A DNA stretch of 64,000 nt from Terebella lapidaria (lineage: Eukaryota; Annelida; Polychaeta; Terebellida; Terebellidae), in contig OX424568.1 in NCBI GenBank assembly GCA_949152475.1, positions 17,273,667-17,337,666 of the forward strand. The letters run 5' to 3'. The translations under genes were made by a program, and so were the position numbers. Shown here piece after piece: positions 55,195 through 64,000 of this stretch (the stretch's first letter is position 1; every line of letters starts with the position of its first letter). The notes under the pieces were generated by a model. The model searched no databases and had not been told where the DNA came from. It saw nothing but the letters and a program-made list of their open reading frames with translations.

Positions 55195-56154
55195 ATGGCC
55201 ACCACACGTAAAAAAGCTAAGTCCGCTACAAGCACCGCTCTGCTGGACAAGCCGTCCATAGCAACGAGCGACGCCAGCCAAAACACATCGTGGCATGAGT
55301 TGGTTTCAAACATATGTACACAGGGCTCTGCGGACTACGGCCCACAGGAAAATAGTATCTTCTCCATGCTACAAAAACTGATTGATGGCCAAAGCTCAAT
55401 TGCTGACCGCTTGGACAAACACATCGAGGATATGCGCACGTCAATTGCCGAGGTAAAAACCACTATGGAAAACAAGATCCGCGACGTATACGAGGCAATA
55501 GACAATGTCAGTGTTGATGTCACGCAGCAGATCCAACACGTACGCACCGATCTCCAGAACGAGATCGACACACTGACGTGCCGTATGGACAGCATCAACG
55601 AGGCGACACATCGTCCTTTCGATCCTGAGCGAACTGTTGTCGTGATCAACCTTCCTGACAATGGTGGAAGTCCAGACACGCAAGGTGAACGCCTCCTCAT
55701 TGACGGTCTGGGCCTGCCAGATGTCGCCAGTGTCCGGACAACGCGACTGAAAGGTAGAGACAACAAACCAGGGATTATGAAGATAGAGCTGTCCACACTA
55801 GCTGACAAACTCCGGGTGTTGAGGTCCAAAGGTAACTTGTCATCCAAACCTATGTACCGGAAAACATTCATTCGCTCTTCCAAGCCCCACACAGAAAGAG
55901 TAGCGGAAAATAACTTCCGGACGCTACTTGAATCCATCCCAAACCTCAAACAACAGTACAGGATGGCAGCACACGGCAAGCTGATACGAACGGACCCAGG
56001 TCCATCACACAGACCCGAGTACATCCGTGATCCTCAAGGATCAAGCCCCATGAGGTATCCTGCTGGTCGACCTGATATGGACACTCACCATCACCCCCTG
56101 GATTTACACGTGAGTCCTGGTATGTCCAAACCACCACCACAGTACCAGCCGTAG
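55195..56154 (+). CDS. ORF1 RNA-binding protein of non-LTR element 2
   Basis: The ATG at 55195 (AACATGGCC) starts 319 residues. An N-terminal Lys/Ser-rich region is followed by a long coiled coil (about residues 50-140: IADRLDKHIEDMRTSIAEVK and onward), an RRM-like strand/helix domain starting RTVVVINLPDN, and a basic C-terminal domain (HTERVAENNFRTLLESIP). This is the coiled coil-RRM-CTD layout of L1-type ORF1 proteins, which trimerise and bind element RNA. The frame stops with TAG at 56152-56154 after a Pro/Gln-rich stretch. Protein-like Pro/Ser-rich sequence continues in the same frame to about 56390 and then in the next frame to 56560, so ORF1 was probably longer and this copy has a stop and a frameshift. 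Confidence 0.75.
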   Translation: MATTRKKAKSATSTALLDKPSIATSDASQNTSWHELVSNICTQGSADYGPQENSIFSMLQKLIDGQSSIADRLDKHIEDMRTSIAEVKTTMENKIRDVYEAIDNVSVDVTQQIQHVRTDLQNEIDTLTCRMDSINEATHRPFDPERTVVVINLPDNGGSPDTQGERLLIDGLGLPDVASVRTTRLKGRDNKPGIMKIELSTLADKLRVLRSKGNLSSKPMYRKTFIRSSKPHTERVAENNFRTLLESIPNLKQQYRMAAHGKLIRTDPGPSHRPEYIRDPQGSSPMRYPAGRPDMDTHHHPLDLHVSPGMSKPPPQYQP

Positions 56155-56560
56155 AACGCCTCGCCGTCTCATGCCCCACACTTCCCAGCACCAGACCCCG
56201 CTGCAGTGTCGGCTGTCGACCAACTCCACCGTTCCCTCCACACGTCGCCGTCAATCCCAAATCCCTTACTCCAGCAGCAGCTGCCGACCTCCTCGCCTTA
56301 CTTATCACAGATGTGCGTGTCGACACCGGCCACGAACAACCCTGGCATGCCTCCTCTGTTGGGGGCGGATGAATTATCCTCCTCTACAGCCGACAATGAG
56401 TATGCCTCGTGGTCCTTCCCCGCCACTCATCAACACGAGTCAAAGGCCACCGGATTTTCCTCACATGTCAGCACCACCAACCACACCTAATGGACAGCCA
56501 GCCGCATCGACACCCGTGACAGTAAGAAATGAACATAACAGCTACCCTTTAGTATATTAG
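56155..56560 (+). pseudogene. Pro/Ser-rich ORF1 tail, out of frame in part
   Basis: From 56155 to about 56390 the ORF1 frame reads a Pro/Ser/Gln-rich tail (for example PLLQQQLPTSSPYLSQM). After about 56390 the good composition moves to the frame of 56171-56560 (MPRGPSPPLINTSQRPPDF), which ends TATTAG at 56560. That last segment overlaps the start of the ORF2 frame by 22 bases. Confidence 0.45.
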
Positions 56561-59500
56561 GTGTTGACAGAGATATTGCAATTGTTACATGGAATATACA
56601 CGGTTTAAAATCGATCAGGTCTGTTGAATCATTACAGTATTTAGAATCATATGATATTGTTTGTCTAACAGAAACATGGGCTGATAAGGAAGAAGACTTT
56701 TTAGGTGTACTGCAGGATTCTCATGTTTCGTATTTTTTGCACAGTCGCCGCCGCTCACTTCGAGGTAGAAACCCTGGTGGCATAGCTGTTTTTGTAGTTC
56801 GTGCTTTAGATGCTATTGTAAAACTTCACAAAATAACTGATTATGGTATTTATTTGAAAATAAACGCACCGCATTTGTCTTGCACTGAAAAGGATCTGAC
56901 TATTGGCTGTGTATATGTTCCTTGTGAGAAATCAACATTTTACGATAAACGTATAAACAAAAATGGCATAGAAGAGTTATCTGATGAATTGTTAGATATA
57001 ACAAAGGACAGCGAAATTATATTGTTGGGTGATCTCAATGCTCGCACAGCAGATATTCCTGACTTTATTGATGATAACACCAAATATTTATCATATCCAA
57101 GCTGGTGGAACTCAGATATTTTTTCTGTTCCTAGAAAGTCACGAGATAAAGAAGTTAACAATTTTGGGTACAGTTTGATAGATTTGTGTATACAATATAA
57201 TATTCATATGTTGAATGGAAGGTCGGCAAGCGATCAGTATGGTGAATTTACATTTTGTTCTTCATCGGGACAAAGTGTTGTTGACTATGTACTTGTTTCT
57301 ACAAATATTTTTGATAATGTTATTGACTTCACAGTCTCTAACCGTGATGAATCAGATCACTTCCCAGTAACTTGTTTATTTACTTGTGTACGCACTGAAC
57401 CATGTCCTCCTACGCCTAGTATTGTCGAAGGTCAAGGTCGGCCTCTGCCGGTCCAGTTTGTCTGGGACCCAGCCAAGCGCGATGAGTACCGCCGCCTGTT
57501 AAATGACCAAGTGAGCAGTGCTTATCGGGACACTTTTAACTCATGTATTCATGAGTGTGATGTAAATGCCGCACTTTCATGTTTGGTGGGCATGGTTCAG
57601 CGCGCGGCAGGGTCAATGAAACGTAGGTCAATGACCACATTTAATATGGCTAGTAATAAAAAACGTAAACATTCAGATTGGTGGGATAATGAATGTGCTA
57701 ATGCAAAATTTAAAAAGCAAATTTTGTTGAAAATGTATAGACAAAACAGATCAGAATCTACCCTTACATTGTATCTGTCATCAAAAAAATATTTCAAAGC
57801 TTTATGTCGTAAGAAAAAATATCAATATGATGGAAAAATATATGGACACTTACGTGATACTATACAGTGTAATAAAGATGTGTGGTCCTATATGAAGAAA
57901 ATTACTTGTAAAAACGCATGTATTGAAAGATCAATATCACAATCTTCGTGGACGTCATATTTTCAGGCTTTACTGAACGATGAGCCTATAATTGAAAATA
58001 ATTTTTCTCAGGTTGTTAATGAATATATGTCTGATCATGATGGTTATTGTGAGAAATGTATGAACGATGAACCTGATATATTGAATGTGCCAATTGAAAT
58101 TCCCGATATTGTCGATGTTATGAAATGTTTACCAAAAGGCAAAAAGCCTGGGGTGGATGGTATTTCTTACGAGTTTTTTACACATGCAAACGATATCATT
58201 ATTGCTGACTTGTGTATATTATTCAATGTTATACTAACTTCTGGAATTTTTCCCGTTCAATGGGCAGATGCAATAATAAGTCCTTTGCACAAAAAAGGTC
58301 CCAAAAATGATGTCAAGAATTATCGGGGTATATCTCTTCTATGTTGTGTTGGGAAAATTTTCACAAAAGTTTTGAATAACAGATTGGTATTATGGTGTGA
58401 ACATAACGATAAATTAGATGACACGCAGGGTGCATATCGGAAAGGAAGATCCACTGTTGACCACATATTTTCGCTTTATGCTATAATACATAAATATTTA
58501 CGGAAAAGAAAAGGTCGTTTTTACGTAGCATTTGTTGATTTTTCACGAGCTTTTGATTCGGTGCCACACTCTATATTATGGTATACATTAATCAGACGTG
58601 GTATTCATGGTAAAATTATAACTGTTCTGCGATCTTTGTATCAACAAATGAGATCTTGTGTGAAAATTTTTGATGGGATAACCGAATGTTTCTCATGTTC
58701 GGTAGGCACACGACAGGGGTGTATGGTGAGTCCCCTATTGTTTGCTCTTTACATAAATGAGTTGGTAACGAAGTTTAAAAATTTACAATGCCCAAGTGTA
58801 CAAATTGATGAGGATTTTCGAGAATTGCACATGTTATTATATGCTGACGATATATGTATGGTAAATGATACAGTTGGGAGATTACAAACACAACTGAATG
58901 TATTACGAGATTTTTGTAATGAGTATGGGTTAAAGGTCAATTTGTCCAAAGCAAAGGTTGTAGTCTTTAGAAATAGGGGATATTTACGAAGGAATGAATG
59001 TTTCTTTTTTGACGGGCAGCGAGTTGAAACTGTGAATTATTATAAATATTTAGGAATTGTATTTTCGTCCAGACTGGTCTGGTCAACGGCAGTAAACACT
59101 CTGGCGTCACAGGCAGAAAAAGCTGTATTTTTACTCAAACGCTTTGTCAAAGCATATGGCTATATTTCAATTAAATTGTCTTTGGACCTTTTTGACAAAA
59201 TGGTAGTTCCGATATTACTATATGGGGCAGAAATTTGGGGAACTGAAACTCGTACATCAATTGAAGTTGTTCAAAGAAAGTATTGCAAATATTTACTTTC
59301 AGTGTCGTATAGTACATGTAACGTCGTTGTATTGGGTGAATTGGGTCGTTATCCATTGTCTGTTTTGTATAAATTGAGGTGTGTAAAATATTGGCTTCAT
59401 ATTGTACATGATAACAGAAATATTTTGCGAAACTCGTTGTATAAAAAGCTAAAGCTTTATGATGAATTAGGAGGTAACAACTGGGCATCAGATATTAGGT

Positions 59501-60051
59501 TTATGCTATATTCATATGGGTTTGGTGACGTCTGGGTAAATCAAAGTGTCGGCGATATTGATACGTTCTTATGTATATTTAGACAGAGATTATTAGACAC
59601 GTGTTTGCAGGATTGGCATACCGAGATATCAAATAGTTCAAAATTGTACATGTATCGTATTTTCAAGTCAAGCTTGGATTTTGAATTATATTTATCTGAA
59701 AAGTTATATCCTAAATATCGTATTGCTTTGACCCGTTTCCGCTGTTTAAATCATCACCTAGCTATTGTGAAACAAAGATATGTATCTATTGATAGGAGTG
59801 AGCGTTTCTGTAATTTTTGTCAAACTAATTATAATGTGAATTATATCGAAGACGAAATACATTTTTTGCTAGTATGTCCTCAATACGTCACGCTTCGAAA
59901 CAAATATCTTAGTCTGTACATAAGGAAAGAACGAAATTTAGAAGACATCTTCGTTAAAATAATGAAATCTAAGGATAAGGAATGTATCACCAATCTATGT
60001 AAATTTTTGTATCACGCTTTTACTATGCAGAATGAGAACCGCGCACTGTAA
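56539..60051 (+). CDS. ORF2 endonuclease-reverse transcriptase of non-LTR element 2
   Basis: An open frame of 1170 codons with no in-frame ATG before the endonuclease; the frame opens after a TAA at 56536. Order: EEP endonuclease (VTWNIHGLKSI, CLTETWAD, LLGDLNARTAD, LNGRSASDQ, SVVDYVLVS, ESDHFPV). Then reverse transcriptase (KKPGVDGISYEFF, NYRGISLLCCVGKIFTK, FVDFSRAFDSVPHS, GTRQGCMVSPLLF, YADD at 58839-58850, YYKYLGIVFSS). A C-terminal Cys/His motif (FCNFCQTNYNVN... then EDEIHFLLVCPQY) near 59805-59890 matches that of element 1. All catalytic motifs are present and no stop or frameshift interrupts it, so this copy may have moved recently. Translation probably depends on coupling to ORF1. Confidence 0.88.
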   Translation, partial: QLPFSILGVDRDIAIVTWNIHGLKSIRSVESLQYLESYDIVCLTETWADKEEDFLGVLQDSHVSYFLHSRRRSLRGRNPGGIAVFVVRALDAIVKLHKITDYGIYLKINAPHLSCTEKDLTIGCVYVPCEKSTFYDKRINKNGIEELSDELLDITKDSEIILLGDLNARTADIPDFIDDNTKYLSYPSWWNSDIFSVPRKSRDKEVNNFGYSLIDLCIQYNIHMLNGRSASDQYGEFTFCSSSGQSVVDYVLVSTNIFDNVIDFTVSNRDESDHFPVTCLFTCVRTEPCPPTPSIVEGQGRPLPVQFVWDPAKRDEYRRLLNDQVSSAYRDTFNSCIHECDVNAALSCLVGMVQRAAGSMKRRSMTTFNMASNKKRKHSDWWDNECANAKFKKQILLKMYRQNRSESTLTLYLSSKKYFKALCRKKKYQYDGKIYGHLRDTIQCNKDVWSYMKKITCKNACIERSISQSSWTSYFQALLNDEPIIENNFSQVVNEYMSDHDGYCEKCMNDEPDILNVPIEIPDIVDVMKCLPKGKKPGVDGISYEFFTHANDIIIADLCILFNVILTSGIFPVQWADAIISPLHKKGPKNDVKNYRGISLLCCVGKIFTKVLNNRLVLWCEHNDKLDDTQGAYRKGRSTVDHIFSLYAIIHKYLRKRKGRFYVAFVDFSRAFDSVPHSILWYTLIRRGIHGKIITVLRSLYQQMRSCVKIFDGITECFSCSVGTRQGCMVSPLLFALYINELVTKFKNLQCPSVQIDEDFRELHMLLYADDICMVNDTVGRLQTQLNVLRDFCNEYGLKVNLSKAKVVVFRNRGYLRRNECFFFDGQRVETVNYYKYLGIVFSSRLVWSTAVNTLASQAEKAVFLLKRFVKAYGYISIKLSLDLFDKMVVPILLYGAEIWGTETRTSIEVVQRKYCKYLLSVSYSTCNVVVLGELGRYPLSVLYKLRCVKYWLHIVHDNRNILRNSLYKKLKLYDELGGNNWASDIRFMLYSYGFGDVWVNQSVGDIDTFLCIFRQRLLDTCLQDWHTEISNSSKLYMYRIFKSSLDFELYLSEKLYPKYRIALTRFRCLNHHLAIVKQRYVSIDRSERFCNFCQTNYNVNYIEDEIHFLLVCPQYVTLRNKYLSLYIRKERNLEDIFVKIMKSKDKECITNLCKFLYHAFTMQNENRAL
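56545..56551 (+). promoter_or_regulatory. Candidate -1 ribosomal frameshift site CCCTTTA
   Basis: The heptamer C CCT TTA is in register with the upstream frame (codons CCT TTA), nine bases before its TAG (56558-56560). Slipping back one base enters the ORF2 frame, which has no start codon of its own. It matches the XXXYYYZ rule. No strong downstream stem or pseudoknot is obvious by eye. Confidence 0.5.
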
Positions 60052-60140
60052 ATGTTGCAGCACTGTGTTTTGCTCATACGTATGAACTTTTGTAGTTGCA
60101 TGTGGGCCAGAGGCCTTTAATGAATAAAGAATTTTCACAT

Positions 60141-60929
60141 ATGCACTGACGAACAAACCATATTGTTTTTGGATCATTTATCATGTTTATGAGCCGGCAC
60201 TACATGCATGAAGTAAATTTCGTGGTAAAATGACGTGCTTCACGCCTGAAACTATGACTGGTATACTACGGACTTATTGTATTTTAAACCCCACTTCATA
60301 TTTATTACATCATCCTCAGGGTAGCTATGCAATGAAGCACGTCTTTTTGTCAGTACTCCACTTCTTATTACCTGAGCTGGTCATTGCTGGATGACTGAAT
60401 TCGTTGAATTTGGAGTGTTCATTTGTATTGAGTTCAAAACTCGTAAGCCACTTGGAAGGGCATAATGTCGCAGCAGCTTGCAGTTTAGATGAGCTCGGGA
60501 TATGAATACATTGGTGATAATTGCCATACTGGCGAAATGGCGCTGTGAGTGAAGGGAGTCGGGTTTGAATGAGTGGACTAAAATTTGAAAATGTATATGT
60601 CAAAACATGAACCATTGATCAACAAAGGTACTGTAATGCAGCTGAATACTCGTGGAATACATTCATCAGCAGGAATGTGATTATGAACGCAATATTACTG
60701 GTTAAATAAGGACTTTTCTTGTCATTTTTGGAAATAGTCCTGGCCATTGATGTAACGGTCTGGTGAACATGACTTGTCGGTGTCAGCCAAGGCTAAAATC
60801 AATGTTGGGAGGGGATTTTCAAAAACATTTCGGGATATGTAAATGCGTTGTCATGTATAATTTGAGTCCTCTCGCATATCTGAGTGATTAAAAAAAGAAA
60901 GTTTGGCGTATCAACCCAGATAACTGTCA
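60141..60929. other. Non-coding, no gene seen
   Basis: AT-rich sequence. The minus-strand frame 60325-60615 has no domain. Confidence 0.5.
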
Positions 60930-61812
60930 TAAGGCCAAAAAAAATAAAAAATCTATGTTTCTGGTTACAATGGTCTTCCAAATGTGATGCGGTGATGCGA
61001 ATTTTTTTTTACCTTTTTTTTTCATAAATCGGCGCGAGTCGTGCTCGCCGAAGCCACGAAAGTTACATTTGCCTCAGTGAAACACCTATATGTTAAATAT
61101 ATTATGTGCATATAACATCCTACTGTTTGTTATATTCTAAACAAAACATTTGTATTCCTTGATAAACATTTTATTAACTAAGCCTCATGTGGCCCGGACG
61201 CTTTGCAGCATTACGCATGTTTTTTTTACATATGGTTGTCCATGTTGCTTCCGTGTTTTAATAATTCCTTTCGTCCATATTCATACCAATTTGCATCTGC
61301 ATTTCATTCATCCCATGGGTGTGATAACAGGTTAAAGTATTGCCGGCCGCGCACATATAAAGCAGTTTGTTACCCGTTCGTAGCCGCGATTTGCCACTCA
61401 TTGCTTTCAGATCGTCACCATGGTCACACTGACCAAATCCACATTGTTATTAATATCAGCGTTTGTGATATTTGAGCTGACACACAATACAACACGAACA
61501 CGCACGGCTACATTTATGTATTGATGAACTTTTAGTAGGCCTATATTCTTCAACGCAAACATAACTCACAAATTTGCATTACTCAATAACTGGTACTGAA
61601 TATAAAACCTGTAGAATATGACACTGTATGTGGTCTTTCATCATCCAATGACCAAACGTCGAGGGCGGCGGTAAAAAAAAATATAAAAACGAAGTGACGC
61701 GCGGTATTTTAAGTGATGCGCGCGATTTTTTTGTTTTAAAACGAAATGATGCGCGGGGTTTGGAGTGACGCGCGCGATAACCAGAAACATAGAATTTATT
61801 TTTTTTGGCCTA
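60930..61812. mobile_element. MITE-like inverted-repeat element
   Basis: The left end is AGGCCAAAAAAAATAAA, then TCTATGTTTCTGGTTA (60932-60967). It matches the reverse complement of the right end (61778-61811) at nearly every base over about 36 bp. The inner arms carry GC-rich phrases (GATGCGGTGATGCG on the left; GACGCGCGCGAT and GATGCGCGGGG on the right). There is no transposase, and no clear target duplication. Confidence 0.6.
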
Positions 61813-62175
61813 ATCGTGATTTGTTTGTTTTCGTCCCGAGCACCAACATGGGCTTTGGGCCATCTTGGACGCGCTCCGCGTCGCTTGGGCTGGGAAATAG
61901 TCTACTAAACAACACTTTTAATGTAAGTTGATTACATGCAACTAATTCATGTGTTATAGCAAAACGGGCCCAAGTATCATATCCTGCGCCTTCCTCTATA
62001 TTCAATAAGGATTTAAAAAGTGCGAGACGGGTTAAATGGTATGTTTTCAGTGGATGAGTAGTATTAAGGAGCAGTGTATGATACTTGGGCCGCAAAACGG
62101 TACCTTTCGTCACAAAACAGTACTGACAGTCTTGAGTTATCGCCAATAATTTCACTGGAGAAAAAACGTCACAAA
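61813..62175. other. Non-coding, no gene seen
   Basis: Flank between the inverted-repeat element and the coiled-coil ORF. A minus-strand frame (61796-62227) has no recognisable domain. Confidence 0.4.
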
Positions 62176-62406
62176 ATGAATTCAACAGTATCGCCTCAAG
62201 TAGAGGAAAATATGACTGATTCCCCAAAACTAGATCTGATTATCAAGTCGGTGTCTGATCTCAAAGCTTGTTTAGATAAAACAAACATCGAACTTGCTGA
62301 TGTAAAATCCACCTTGGACAAAAAGGTTGAATCACTTACAAATCAAGTGGAAACACTTTCAGCAGAAAATAAAAATCTGAAATTTGGATATGACATTAAA
62401 AATTAG
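62176..62406 (+). pseudogene. Coiled-coil start of an ORF1-like protein, truncated
   Basis: The ATG at 62176 begins 76 residues with a clear heptad pattern (LDLIIKSVSDLKACLDKT, then KVESLTNQVETLSAENKNL), as in the N-terminus of non-LTR ORF1 proteins. The frame ends at 62406, 17 bases before the left end of the next inverted-repeat element. The RRM part is absent. It is probably an element fragment. Confidence 0.4.
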
Positions 62407-62423
62407 GCCAAGGGCCGAAGATA

Positions 62424-63804
62424 GGTTACCGGACAATGTTTAATATTTTAGATGTTAGCCAGGTCACTGGTTGAATTCAAGGTCAAGAGAATATTCAGCA
62501 TATATAACATTAAGCATATATCATGTCCACAGTTGATTGCTAAGCTGTAAATTCAATAATCAGAGAGATATTAGCAATTTTGTGCTGTGGCCTTGAAAAT
62601 GAAGGGGCAAAGGTCAAATTCAAGATCATCAAAATATTCAATGTATATCATTTTGTATATCATGTCCACAATTGATTCCCAAGCCATACAGTCAATAGAG
62701 GAGCTAGATATGAGCCAGTTTGTCCTTGGACCTTGAAAATGAGGTCAGATGTCAAATTCAAGGTCACGAGAATATTCAGCATATATCATTTCCTATATGT
62801 CCACAATTGATTCCTAAGCTGTAAAATCGATAATAAGTGAGATATTAGCCATTTTGTCCTGTGACCTTGAAAATGAGGTCAAAGGTCAAATTCAAGGTCA
62901 TGACAATAATCTGCATACATCATCTCCTATATGTTCATAATTGATTGCTAAGCTGTAAAGTCGATAACAAGCGAGATATTAGCCATTTTGTCCTGTGACC
63001 TTGAAAATGAGTTCGAAGGTCAAATTCAAAGTCATCAGAATATTCAGCATATATGATTTCCTATATGTCCACAATTGATTCCTAAGCTGTAGAGTCGATA
63101 ATAAGCGAGATATAAGCCATTTTGTGCTCTGACCTTGAAACTGAGGTCAGAGGTCAAATTCAAGGTCACGAGAATATTCAGCATATATTATTTCCTATAT
63201 GTCCACAATTGATTCCTAAGCTGTAGAGTCGATAATAAGCGAGATATAAGCCATTTTGTGCTCTGACCTTGAAACTGAGGTCAGAGGTCAAATTCAAGGT
63301 CACGAGAATATTCAGCATATATCATTTCCTATATGTCCACAATTGATTCCTAGTCTCTAATCTCAATATCAAGTGAGATATTAGGCATAATGTGTCACAT
63401 TATAAAGCATAGGAGAATTTAACATGGGAAAGTCCCATTTGGGCCGAGTTTGGGCCAAAATGGCCCACTTCGAGCGATTCAAGCGCAACGAAATTTATAG
63501 ACATCATAGAAGTACATATGAGGAGTCTTATGTATCAAAAAGAAAAAAAGTTACTGAACAGATTTTGAGAAAATGGCCGCCAAAGTCCAAAATCAGGCCT
63601 TTTTCGTCGAAAACGGCCGCCATTTTGAAGAAAAAGCGAAAATCAAAAAACTAAAAAATACCTCCTTCTTGAATTATTTTTAAGTATTTTTCTGCAAAAT
63701 TTCAGAAAAATTCGCCCGTAAACAAAAACGACGGACGACGACGGACGACGGACGACGGACGCAACGCCATGCCAATAGGTTATGGGACCATAGGTCCGGT
63801 AACC
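62424..63804. mobile_element. TIR element with 134-bp internal repeats, TA-flanked
   Basis: The left end GGTTACCGGAC (62424) and the right end GTCCGGTAACC (63804) are inverted copies. Both are flanked by TA (62422-62423 and 63805-63806), as in Tc1/mariner-type MITEs. Just inside the right end is a hairpin around GGGACCATAGGTCC and a run of ACGGACG repeats (63725-63765). The interior is the 134-bp repeat array. There is no transposase. The right end matches the fragment at 22688-22737. Confidence 0.65.
62455..63365. repeat. 134-bp tandem repeats with AGGTCA half-sites
   Basis: TGACCTTGAAA starts recur at about 62588, 62728, 62862, 62996, 63131 and 63264 (spacing 133-140). Each unit includes TGACCTTGAAAATGAGGTCA, then AAGGTCAAATTCAAGGTCA, then a TATATCATTTCCTATATGTCC segment and AGCTGTAAAGTCGATAA. 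Units 63131 and 63264 are almost identical. Confidence 0.9.
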
Positions 63805-63806
63805 TA

Positions 63807-64000
63807 AAAACGTATCGATATATCACTGAATGAGTGCCTCCTGAAAGTCGAATCGTACCAACGACGTGATTGTTTTTGTTATGTGGAATCCCCCAGTGTA
63901 TCCCCTCAGAGTGTATGTTACATGATGTGCACTGTATGACTATGTGCCACGCTAGGCCCTGTTCAGTTGTCAGGACACTACTACTCCTTGATATCGTATC
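63807..64000. other. Window end, no gene seen
   Basis: Short non-coding right edge of the window. Confidence 0.5.

Larger units (their letters stand above)
54980..60140 (+). mobile_element. Non-LTR retrotransposon 2, near full length
   Basis: A 5' leader (start uncertain) is followed by ORF1 (from 55195), an intact ORF2 (to 60051) and a short 3' tail. The tail has a hairpin (GGGCCAGAGGCC) and AATGAATAAAG near 60120, similar in layout to the tail of non-LTR element 1 at 35350. It is AT-rich compared with the LTR elements. Confidence 0.8.

Noticed and set aside
63424..63654. Basic 76-residue frame near the right end of the TIR element
   Set aside because: It lies in the non-coding tail of a MITE-like element and is explained by A-rich composition.
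62424..63804. Helitron interpretation (hairpin followed by CTAA near the right end)
   Set aside because: Matching inverted termini and TA flanks fit a TIR element better. Helitrons lack inverted ends.

Overview
This looks like nuclear DNA of an animal. The gene-like parts have splice sites, TATA boxes and AATAAA poly(A) signals. Most of the remainder is built of metazoan transposable elements: DIRS-like, Ty3/gypsy, Gmr1-like and non-LTR elements, and several inverted-repeat DNA elements. A marine invertebrate is most likely. The TGACCTTGA-type 134-bp repeats and the hairpin ending in GGTAACCTAAAA resemble repeats I associate with molluscs, but the sequence alone does not prove the phylum.

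Layout. 1-9.4 kb: mostly non-coding, with a DIRS-like RNase H fragment, a 2-kb fold-back element carrying repeated GATGCAGTAACAAT motifs, and one probable extracellular exon (8623-9063, minus). 9474-18504: an LTR retrotransposon with 895-bp LTRs. It keeps a long gag and a protease, only splinters of RT/RNase H/integrase, and a separate zinc-finger gene behind what looks like its own internal promoter. 18.7-21.1 kb: a 258-bp tandem duplication and an inverted-repeat element filled with a palindromic TCTCGATAAATCGAGA satellite. 24.9-30.2 kb: two head-to-head Ly6/uPAR-type genes with matching promoters; the minus-strand copy is frameshifted. 27.1-38.0 kb: duplicated flanks of the Ly6 locus, interrupted by a nearly full-length non-LTR element (31.7-35.4 kb). 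38.05-43.5 kb: a tandem array of a 1.34-kb unit. 43.5-45.4 kb: a decayed minus-strand Gmr1-like element. 45473-49942: an LTR element with a 4-bp target duplication and almost no coding capacity. 51.2-54.9 kb: a related lone LTR and several decayed coding fragments. 55.0-60.1 kb: a second non-LTR element whose ORF2 is intact. 60.9-63.8 kb: two inverted-repeat elements, the second carrying nuclear-receptor-like half-sites.

How it fits together. Only the Ly6-type genes and the 8.6-9.1 kb exon look like host coding sequence. The most interesting system is the 9.0-kb LTR element. One motif, TTCGCGGAAG, is arrayed at about 15-bp spacing upstream of TATATAAG in both LTRs and again in front of the zinc-finger ORF, and it also makes up much of the gag N-terminal coding region. 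A plausible but untested idea is an element-encoded regulator that acts on a shared promoter motif, in an element that depends on pol supplied in trans. The second notable point is a canonical -1 slippery heptamer (CCCTTTA) exactly where ORF2 of the 55-60 kb non-LTR element opens without a start codon.
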